From Aquimarina acroporae (GTDB lineage Bacteria; Bacteroidota; Bacteroidia; Flavobacteriales; Flavobacteriaceae): DNA of 64,000 nt. A program made the position numbers and the translations under genes. Within the stretch, counting starts at the first letter, position 1; each line of letters opens with the position of its first letter. The stretch is taken from contig NZ_JALPRE010000003.1 of assembly GCF_023195925.1 (NCBI RefSeq), positions 434,001 through 498,000 of the forward strand. The letters are read 5' to 3'. Under the pieces are notes generated by a model, which had not been told where the DNA came from, did not search any database, and saw nothing but the letters and a program-made list of their open reading frames with translations. This document shows, in pieces, positions 57,422 to 64,000 of this stretch.

Positions 57422-58597
57422 ATGAAATTGAAAAACTTGGTTTTTGCCATACCTCTTGTTGTATTGGCTTCGTGCTCTGAAGATGAAGATTATGTTGATG
57501 TGTCTGGAGATGTTGTAAATTCATTGGTTTTAGAACAAATGTTTGGCAATAACATTGATTTAGATAACTTGGCTAACTATGCAAATCAAAATATACCAGA
57601 TTATATTACCCGAGATAATACTGGTGATAATACAATTACCGATGCCAAGGCAACATTGGGTAGAGTTTTGTTCTATGATAAAAATTTGTCGGTCGACAAT
57701 ACCATAGCTTGTGCAAGTTGTCATCAACAGGCTTTTGCGTTTGGAGACAAGGATAACGTAAGCGAAGGTGTTAATGGAGTCACAGGTAGGCATAGTATGC
57801 GTTTGATTAATTCTCGTTTTGCAAGAGAAACTCGCTTTTTTTGGGATGAAAGAGCAAATAGCTTAGAAGAACAAACCACACAGCCAATTCAGGATCATGC
57901 CGAAATGGGTTTTAGTGGTCAAGATGGTGCTCCTGACCTGTCAAATCTTTTAAATAAATTATCAGAACTCGATTATTATCAGGAGTTGTTTCAGTTTGTT
58001 TATGGCGACAGCAGTATAACTGAAGATCGATTGCAAGAAACCATGGCGCAGTTTATTCGTAGTATACAGTCTTTTGATGCAAAATATGATACCGGTAGAG
58101 CAATGGTTCAGAATGATAATTTGCCGTTTCCTAATTTTACCGAACAGGAAAATGAAGGAAAAGAACTGTTTTTTAGGCCTGCTATTCAAAATGGAGCAGG
58201 CTGTATTAGCTGTCATACTGCTCCAGAGTTCGATATTGACCCTGAAAGTTTGAATAATGGCGTAACTGGAGTTTTTGGGAATGCTATTGCTAGTGATTTT
58301 TTGGTTACTAGAGCTCCAACGTTAAGAGATATTTTTAACTATGAAGGAGAGATAAACGGTCCGTTAATGCATGATGCTAGTATGGCAACAGTTACTGATG
58401 CTTTAGAGCATTACAATAATATAGATGCTACAGGAAACACAAATCTTGATAATCGTCTACGAGGTGGAGTTGGAGCGAATGGACAAAACCTCAATTTGAA
58501 CGAAGAGCAAATTTTGGCACTAGAAGCTTTTATAAAAACGCTATCAGGAACTAATGTGTATATTGATCCAAAATGGAGTGATCCTTTCGCAATTTAG
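57422..58597 (+). CDS. Di-haem cytochrome c peroxidase (MauG/CcpA family) lipoprotein
   Basis: A 391-residue lipoprotein (signal ending VVLASC, Cys 18). Two c-type haem sites are visible, CASCH at 97-101 and CISCH at 261-265, and the domain includes LGRVLFYDKNLSVDN and RFFWDERANSLEEQ. In this family the high-potential haem passes electrons to the peroxidatic haem to reduce hydrogen peroxide to water in the periplasm. Because of the lipobox it is probably anchored in a membrane. It is preceded by a 257-bp gap that seems to hold no gene. Function is clear in outline; some relatives have other oxidative roles. Confidence 0.92.
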   Translation: MKLKNLVFAIPLVVLASCSEDEDYVDVSGDVVNSLVLEQMFGNNIDLDNLANYANQNIPDYITRDNTGDNTITDAKATLGRVLFYDKNLSVDNTIACASCHQQAFAFGDKDNVSEGVNGVTGRHSMRLINSRFARETRFFWDERANSLEEQTTQPIQDHAEMGFSGQDGAPDLSNLLNKLSELDYYQELFQFVYGDSSITEDRLQETMAQFIRSIQSFDAKYDTGRAMVQNDNLPFPNFTEQENEGKELFFRPAIQNGAGCISCHTAPEFDIDPESLNNGVTGVFGNAIASDFLVTRAPTLRDIFNYEGEINGPLMHDASMATVTDALEHYNNIDATGNTNLDNRLRGGVGANGQNLNLNEEQILALEAFIKTLSGTNVYIDPKWSDPFAI

Positions 58598-58754
58598 GTT
58601 CTTAAAATTAGTAATAAAAACAAGATAGATTTAAGGTCATCAAGTAATATTGATAATGAATTTATTTTCTAAAACATATCTAGAATAACAGATTTTTCTA
58701 TTCTAACAAATGTGGTAACTGAATATAAAACTACAATATTTGGATAGGTATATT

Positions 58755-58762
58755 TATCTTTG
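58755..58762 (+). promoter_or_regulatory. -7 box abutting the M14-type gene start
   Basis: TATCTTTG ends 5 nt before the ATG at 58768. Confidence 0.35.
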
Positions 58763-58767
58763 TTTTT

Positions 58768-59814
58768 ATGATAAAAACAAAGATTTTCGTAGGGCTAATT
58801 TTATTTATTTCAACCGTTACAATTGCGCAAGAACCGTTAGTTTTTCAGAAGGTTACAATCCAACCTGGGAGTAAAAGTCATTTTAAAATTCCGGTTGTAG
58901 TAGAAAAGGATAGCACTTTTATTCCTGTTACCGTGTTTCACGGTTCCAAAGCAGGGCCTACATTAGGAATTACAGCTGGGGTTCATGGGTATGAGTACCC
59001 TCCAATATTAGCGGCACAACGTTTGAATGAAGAAATAGAACCAGAACAATTGTCGGGAACAGTTATTTTGGTACAAATCGCCAATGTTCCCGCATTTTTA
59101 GGAAGAAGTCCTTTTGTAAATCCAATAGATGGTAAGAACCTAAACCGATCTTTTCCGGGAGATGAAAAAGGGTCCATTACCCAACGTATAGCACATATCA
59201 TCACTACTGAAGTTATTGCTAAATCTGATTTTTTTGTAGACATGCACGCTGGTGATGCACCCGAAGACTTATATTCATATAATGCCTGGTATCAAAGTGA
59301 GGCCTTGCCCGAGGTTTCTAAAAAAGGACGTGAAATGGCTCTAGCCATGGGGTTTGATTACTCTATTATATTCGATATTCCTAAAGAACGATTACAAAAA
59401 CCGAGTATATATTGCTCTCAAGAAGCTTTTCATCGTAAAATTCCATCTGTCGATATTGAATGCGGGCGGTTAGGTATCCCTGGGGAGATCGAGACTCAAC
59501 AAATCGTACAAGGCATGATGTCCTTGTTAACCCATTTAGATATGTGGAGTTCAAATTCTAAACCTAATTCGATTACACCTAAAATAATCGCCAAAAGGTC
59601 AACCGTTAAAAGTAAATCGACCGGCTTTTTCTACACAGAAAAAAAAGCCGGTGATTTGGTAAAAAGAGATGAGTTTATAGGTTATATTACCGATTTTTTT
59701 GGCAATAAATTAGAAGATGTTACCGCATCAGAAAGTGGAATTATTCTGTATATGATCGGTACACCACCTATTAACAAGAATGATACTGTTATGAATATCG
59801 GGTTACTTCCATAG
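58768..59814 (+). CDS. M14-type succinylglutamate desuccinylase/aspartoacylase family protein, exported
   Basis: A 348-residue protein with a signal peptide (VGLILFISTVTIAQ). Zinc ligands appear as GVHGYEYP (H73, E76) and DMHAG (H160), with the substrate-side KNLNRSFPG motif and a later SVDIECGR acid. A C-terminal beta domain follows (TVKSKSTGFFYTEKKAGDLVKRDEFIGYITD). The family hydrolyses amide bonds of acyl amino acids or peptides. The export signal suggests action in the periplasm, on an unknown substrate. It is a single gene with a -7 box abutting its start, and convergent with the ABC permease gene. Confidence 0.85.
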   Translation: MIKTKIFVGLILFISTVTIAQEPLVFQKVTIQPGSKSHFKIPVVVEKDSTFIPVTVFHGSKAGPTLGITAGVHGYEYPPILAAQRLNEEIEPEQLSGTVILVQIANVPAFLGRSPFVNPIDGKNLNRSFPGDEKGSITQRIAHIITTEVIAKSDFFVDMHAGDAPEDLYSYNAWYQSEALPEVSKKGREMALAMGFDYSIIFDIPKERLQKPSIYCSQEAFHRKIPSVDIECGRLGIPGEIETQQIVQGMMSLLTHLDMWSSNSKPNSITPKIIAKRSTVKSKSTGFFYTEKKAGDLVKRDEFIGYITDFFGNKLEDVTASESGIILYMIGTPPINKNDTVMNIGLLP

Positions 59815-59851
59815 TGATAAAGTAAGAAGCCGTAATAGGATCTTCTCTGTG

Positions 59852-61198
59852 CTATAATCGTCTTATATTAGGTATAGATATTAAAATCATAAATATAGAT
59901 GCAGAAACTAAAGGAAGTAAACTTTTAAGAAAATTCACAGTAGTCTTCGTTTCATAATGTTCTGGACGAAACTGATTCCAGTCAATAGTGTTAGCATGTT
60001 TACCTTCGAATATTTTAGGATAGAAGAACAACCTTAGTTTTTCATGAAACATTTCGGTGTTTTGCAGGTAATCCATGTGTTGACTCATGCTTGTTCCGGC
60101 CAGTTGATTAAATGCTAGCTGAAGATGAATGTTAGGAATAAATTTTGCGATTTGTGTGCCGAATTGCTCACGTAACTTAATTTTTTTGCTAAGTGCATCT
60201 TGCTCACTTTTTGAATCGTCATCCCCCATTTGTTGCATAGCATAATACCATAACCAGTTAAATCCGTCTGTAGGGTATCCGTATTTTTTAAACTGAGGAT
60301 AATGTTTGTAAAACTTCTCTATAGTTGCCAGCTTATCGGTATCCCATTTGGTATGGTATCCATCTCTTTGTGCGATTGCCGTACTTAAAGCTTCGGGAAC
60401 AGGATATTTTGAAGCGATATAGGCATTAACCCCTGCAGGCAATAGGATAATTAACACTAACCAAACAGACAAAAGTAATAACGCGTTAAAGCCAGAGGTT
60501 TTCTTGAAATTAATTACAAAGAAAGAAAGCGTAAACCAAAAAATAATGTAGCACACCGATAATGCTAACATTGCAAAGAAACTCGTATTTAATGGGATGC
60601 CTAGAATGGTTTTTGCAATTCCGAATAACAATAATAATACACCCAGTAATAATAAAAAACGTATGAAAAGTTTAGAAATAATAAACCCTAGTTTCGATTT
60701 GGCCTGTATGGCAACTAAACGCCACGTACCAGTTTCGGTTTCTTCAGATACGGCATTAAATGTTAGTACAATAACCAGTAACGGGAACAAATAGATAATT
60801 ACAAAAGAAAGATCTAGATTTCCAGATTGTAGATTCATGGGGTTCACCAGATCGGTATCAAACTTTTGAGCTTCAAAGGTCTTTATAGTAATGCGTTTGA
60901 CTGTTGGATTTACATCGGCTTGACCAATTGATACTCCGGCTAATGGATCTAAATTATTAATGTATGCAAAATTCGCGTAATATAGTAAAAGTCCCAAATC
61001 TTCATTATGAAGGGACACTTGTCGGTCAAAATGCTGTTCTTGGTATGAGCTCACCTCTGCTATGGCTTGTTCCTGTCTTTCTAGGTGTTTGCTACCAATA
61101 ATGATAGCTACAATACCCAATAGTGTGATGAGTAACAAACTCATCCAAACTTCTTTTGACCGAATACATTGCTGTAAGAATAACTTATATTTTATCAT
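59852..61198 (-). CDS. ABC-2-type permease of the DUF3526 family (second of a pair)
   Basis: About 448 residues. Starting at the ATG at 61198 overlaps the upstream stop in an ATGA arrangement; the frame to 61255 adds 19 unlikely residues. A first transmembrane helix (VWMSLLLITLLGIVAIIIGS) is followed by a large periplasmic loop. Helices for the ABC-2 core come next (LSFVIIYLFPLLVIVLTFNAVSEE with the TGTWRLVAIQ motif, then further segments), with a second loop and the final helix LVSASIFMILIS. The NAVSEETETGTWRLV sequence is a characteristic of ABC-2 permeases. No ABC ATPase gene is in the window. Confidence 0.85.
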   Translation of the reverse strand: MIKYKLFLQQCIRSKEVWMSLLLITLLGIVAIIIGSKHLERQEQAIAEVSSYQEQHFDRQVSLHNEDLGLLLYYANFAYINNLDPLAGVSIGQADVNPTVKRITIKTFEAQKFDTDLVNPMNLQSGNLDLSFVIIYLFPLLVIVLTFNAVSEETETGTWRLVAIQAKSKLGFIISKLFIRFLLLLGVLLLLFGIAKTILGIPLNTSFFAMLALSVCYIIFWFTLSFFVINFKKTSGFNALLLLSVWLVLIILLPAGVNAYIASKYPVPEALSTAIAQRDGYHTKWDTDKLATIEKFYKHYPQFKKYGYPTDGFNWLWYYAMQQMGDDDSKSEQDALSKKIKLREQFGTQIAKFIPNIHLQLAFNQLAGTSMSQHMDYLQNTEMFHEKLRLFFYPKIFEGKHANTIDWNQFRPEHYETKTTVNFLKSLLPLVSASIFMILISIPNIRRL

Positions 61199-62646
61199 AC
61201 TGCTTTTGCGTTTTTTGAAGTGAATACCAATAGTACGAATGCTACAATGGTCCATAATGCTATGGAAAGCAATGCAGGGAAAACTTGTTTTATTGAACTA
61301 CTAAAGCTCATAGGTTTATGTGCAAAATCAGGAAACTCTTCCCAATGTTCATGTCCTACAACATGAACTTTTCCTTCGGAACCACTCTTTCTTTTCGGAC
61401 TTATATATTCCATTTGCAATTCATTCATGGTTTGTGCTAATTGATAGCGATAATCGTCTGCCTGTTTTTGAAAGTCTATATAGGACGAAAAGTCAGTCGC
61501 CGACATGATCATAGATAGTTGTTTAATAGCGGTAAAAGGGTTGATGAATGATGAATATCTTGTTACATCATTTTGATTTCTATAGATATTGATCAAATCG
61601 GCATAATGCTTTTTATATAGTGTTGAGGTTATTTTTTCACCTTCTCGCATCACAAAACCAGAATAGTTAAACGGTAAATCGGTTACTTCGCTTACATTAT
61701 GAACCGCAAGAACCGAATCTCGTAGTTTGTTATAGTGAGGGTCATCAGGGTTATGGCTATCTCCTTTTTTGGTTACTTCTTTCTCAATAGCCGATTGAAA
61801 AGCTAGTTTTGTGGGTGTAGGAAACCAGTAATTACCCATTGCTTGTGCCGATTTTGGTAACAGTACAACCATTAATAACCAAATGCCAAGCAAACGTAAG
61901 AGAGCATTTTTCGGGTTATTACTTCTTGTTGATACGATAATGGTTACCGATGCAATAACAAATAAAAAAGCTAAATATCCTAGGACAATGAACACTAAAC
62001 GAAGCCAACGAAAATCATTTTCGGTTTGATTTCCATAAACGAATAGTGTAATGATTGTTGCTAGTAGAATAGGAGTAAAAAATAACATTGAAATTCCAAA
62101 AAGCCCAAGAGATTTTCCGAAGAGAATTTCTTTCCAGGTAGCTCCTTGAGACAATAGCATTTTTAGCGTTCCATTTTGTTTGTCTGCAGCAACACTTGAA
62201 AATCCTATAAAAAATAGAATCAATGGTAATACTAGTTGTAGTAACAAGGCTAAACTTAGTTCTCCAAATCGTAAAGTCCCGTTAGAAAACGTAGCTTCAG
62301 AAAAGTTAACACTATTTTGGCGGTGGGCTTCTAAGAAAACGGTATTCCCCGTGAAGCTTTCTAATCCAGAATCAAAAGCTCCTAGAATAGGATTTGTTCG
62401 AAAGGCGAAAGTTCCAAAATGAGCCATTCTATGCGGGTGTTTATCTGGGTTAGCTTCCCAACTTTGCCTAGCCTTAACCTGATGTTCTAATCGAATATCA
62501 TTTTGGGTAGCATAATTACTTATACCACTAACAGCCGAATAGGCTGTTAGTAGTAAAAAAATAAAAAATAACAGATAAAAAGTTTTGGGCGTTGTTGCAT
62601 TCTTCCAAAAGTTAAATGCAAATAACTTAACGTTAGTCCATTTCAT
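61195..62646 (-). CDS. ABC-2-type permease of the DUF3526 family (first of a pair)
   Basis: A 483-residue paralogue of the following gene with the same layout: first helix (FYLLFFIFLLLTAYSAVSG), a periplasmic loop, then VLPLILFFIGFSSVAADKQNGTLKMLLSQGATWKEILFGKSLG, the ABC-2 core signature, several helices and a second loop. Two such permeases would pair as a heterodimer and need a separate ATPase, probably encoded upstream outside the window. It lies 16 bp after the TonB-dependent receptor gene on the same strand. A His-rich stretch (KVHVVGHEHWEEF) occurs in the second loop. Confidence 0.85.
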   Translation of the reverse strand: MKWTNVKLFAFNFWKNATTPKTFYLLFFIFLLLTAYSAVSGISNYATQNDIRLEHQVKARQSWEANPDKHPHRMAHFGTFAFRTNPILGAFDSGLESFTGNTVFLEAHRQNSVNFSEATFSNGTLRFGELSLALLLQLVLPLILFFIGFSSVAADKQNGTLKMLLSQGATWKEILFGKSLGLFGISMLFFTPILLATIITLFVYGNQTENDFRWLRLVFIVLGYLAFLFVIASVTIIVSTRSNNPKNALLRLLGIWLLMVVLLPKSAQAMGNYWFPTPTKLAFQSAIEKEVTKKGDSHNPDDPHYNKLRDSVLAVHNVSEVTDLPFNYSGFVMREGEKITSTLYKKHYADLINIYRNQNDVTRYSSFINPFTAIKQLSMIMSATDFSSYIDFQKQADDYRYQLAQTMNELQMEYISPKRKSGSEGKVHVVGHEHWEEFPDFAHKPMSFSSSIKQVFPALLSIALWTIVAFVLLVFTSKNAKAV

Positions 62647-62662
62647 TTGTTACTATTTAGCG

Positions 62663-64000
62663 TTAAAATGTATAAGTGGCATTCAACAAAAAGTTTCTTG
62701 GCGCTCCTGGTCCCAATCTGTTAGGGTTAAGACCTCCTAACCAATACGTTTCATCAAATATGTTATTTATTTTTAATGTTAACTGCATATTTACAAAGTT
62801 TGGCTTATAATAAACTGCCCCATCAAATACCGTGTAGTCTGGCAATAGTACTCTGTCAGGTAAGTAAGTAGGGTTATACCAAGTGTATCTCTCATCAACA
62901 TATTGAGCGCCTAAACCGATTCCTATTCCCTTTAATAAAGAGTTTGAATTAAAATCGTATCTCCCCCAAATATTTGCATTATGCTCTGGAGCTCCTCCTA
63001 TTCGTTCTCCAACAAACTCGGCAATAGCATCTTCTTCGATGGTTGCATCTGTATAGCCATAAGAAGCTATTATTTGTAAATTAGGTAAAATATAACCAGA
63101 AATATCCATTTCAAAACCTCTACTGCGCTGCTCACCGATGGTTGTTAAATTGTCTATATCAAAGGTATCACCAAGTAATATGTTTTTTTGAGTAATGCTA
63201 AAAACAGCTATGTTGGCAAATATTTTTCCATTTAGAAATTCTCCTTTGGCACCTATTTCTATTAAACTACTTTCAAGAGGATCAAATCTACCTGGTGATG
63301 CTGTCCAAAAGAAACCTTCTGCAGATGGAGATAACGAAATTGTATTGGTATGTGGTTGAAAACCTTCTAGATAGGTGGCGTATGCACTGATGTCATTAGT
63401 AACTTCATAAGTTACACCTATCCTAGGTACAAAAGCATTGGTTTCAAACTCTTGTTCATCTCCTTCATAATCAAAAATATCGGTAAACCACTCATACCTT
63501 AAGTTTACCAAAGCTGAAAATTTTCCGATCTTAAATTGATTTTGAAGATAAACCCCACTAGAGGTGGTTAAGTTTGCAGGAATCTCAAATCTTGAAAACA
63601 CATAATCGTTGGTATTTCTAATTCCATTAAAAGGATTAGTTAAATCTAAATGAGGCACGGCAGGAACTAATAATCCATCGGCGGTTTGTTGAAAGTCATT
63701 GGGGTCACTGGTTCCAGGTCTGAATCTGGCAGTGGTACCATCATTTAACAAGTAATCTCTAGAGCTGTTTGCTCCACCGATACTTCTCTCCCAACGGGTT
63801 CCATCATAACCTACTAATATTTTATTCGTAAAGCTCTCTTTTTTGATGTCATAATTAAAAAATGCACTTATATTATCGGTGCTCCAATTTTGTTGTCTTT
63901 CAGCATATCTCATAGCAATAAGATTAGGAACAATATTCCCATCGGCGTCATAAGCTTGGCGGAATGCATCGGCTCTATGTTCTTGTAGATCTTCATCCCA
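62663..64000 (-). CDS. TonB-dependent receptor, N-terminal part cut by the window end
   Basis: The frame is open to base 64000, so the first 5' codons are missing; the visible 445 residues are C-terminal barrel. The Met at 63913 is internal, because 29 codons continue upstream without a stop. Barrel features include GVYLQNQFKIGKFSALVNLRYEWF, VTNDISAYATYLEGFQPHTNT and the ending LTLKINNIFDETYWLGGLN with last residues NATYTF. It resembles siderophore-type TonB receptors (FhuA/FpvA type barrels) rather than SusC. It leads an operon with two DUF3526 permeases, so it may import a siderophore, metal complex or other ligand. Substrate not determinable. Confidence 0.9.
   Translation of the reverse strand, partial: WDEDLQEHRADAFRQAYDADGNIVPNLIAMRYAERQQNWSTDNISAFFNYDIKKESFTNKILVGYDGTRWERSIGGANSSRDYLLNDGTTARFRPGTSDPNDFQQTADGLLVPAVPHLDLTNPFNGIRNTNDYVFSRFEIPANLTTSSGVYLQNQFKIGKFSALVNLRYEWFTDIFDYEGDEQEFETNAFVPRIGVTYEVTNDISAYATYLEGFQPHTNTISLSPSAEGFFWTASPGRFDPLESSLIEIGAKGEFLNGKIFANIAVFSITQKNILLGDTFDIDNLTTIGEQRSRGFEMDISGYILPNLQIIASYGYTDATIEEDAIAEFVGERIGGAPEHNANIWGRYDFNSNSLLKGIGIGLGAQYVDERYTWYNPTYLPDRVLLPDYTVFDGAVYYKPNFVNMQLTLKINNIFDETYWLGGLNPNRLGPGAPRNFLLNATYTF

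Noticed and set aside
59852..62646. The two ABC permeases as the gliding transporter GldF/GldG
   Set aside because: Both have the DUF3526 layout with large periplasmic loops and sit with a TonB-dependent receptor; neither resembles GldG with its auxiliary periplasmic domain.

Overview
The window is chromosomal DNA of a marine-type gliding Flavobacteriaceae member (phylum Bacteroidota). The evidence is low GC content, SusC/SusD, GLPGLI and ASPIC/UnbV families, the type IX secretion genes gldKLMN, promoters of the TTG-N19/20-TAnnTTTG type, and almost no Shine-Dalgarno sites. I see no phage, insertion sequence, integrase or CRISPR array. The genus (perhaps Aquimarina-like) is only a guess.

Layout. 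1-2076 is the 3' part of a PpiD-like periplasmic foldase. 2152-16056 is a minus-strand polysaccharide utilisation locus: GntR-type sensor/regulator, SusC, SusD, a large calcium-loop FG-GAP/ASPIC-UnbV lipoprotein, a GH36 alpha-galactosidase without signal peptide, a sodium/solute symporter and GalE. Together they would bind, import and hydrolyse an alpha-galactoside and epimerise the activated sugar. 16304-19718 holds a GAF protein of the free-methionine-sulfoxide-reductase type, a DUF3347 lipoprotein, a VanX-like lipoprotein and a DoxX-like membrane protein. 19958-23159 is malate synthase with a divergent ScfR/RamB-type regulator and a perfect palindrome between them. 23435-27212 encodes a small secreted peptide, a GLPGLI protein and a TonB-receptor-like outer-membrane protein.

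27301-34033 is housekeeping: groL, groS, secG, a TPR-like protein, lptE, a sigma-54 activator and miaB. 34163-43403 carries a membrane protein, topA, an arginase-fold protein that has lost metal ligands, and the T9SS core gldKLMN. 43474-46880 has an FAD oxidoreductase, a DUF983 protein and an ABC-F ATPase. 47101-53620 is MarR plus an RND tripartite efflux operon ending in a tiny CPXCG zinc-ribbon protein. An initiator tRNA with clear promoter and terminator follows at 53725.

53989-59814 has a membrane-anchored AraC regulator, a small outer-membrane barrel protein, an S41 protease lipoprotein, a di-haem cytochrome c peroxidase lipoprotein and an M14-type deacylase. 59852-64000 is a minus-strand operon of a TonB-dependent receptor (cut by the window end) and two DUF3526 ABC-2 permeases.

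Most genes are ordinary for the group. The most interesting points are the PUL with its ASPIC/UnbV lipoprotein and intercistronic hairpin, the pseudo-arginase beside gldK, the peptide/GLPGLI/outer-membrane cluster, the TonB receptor/DUF3526 operon, and several genes whose promoter -7 box abuts the start codon. All functions are read from sequence motifs alone; no database search was run.
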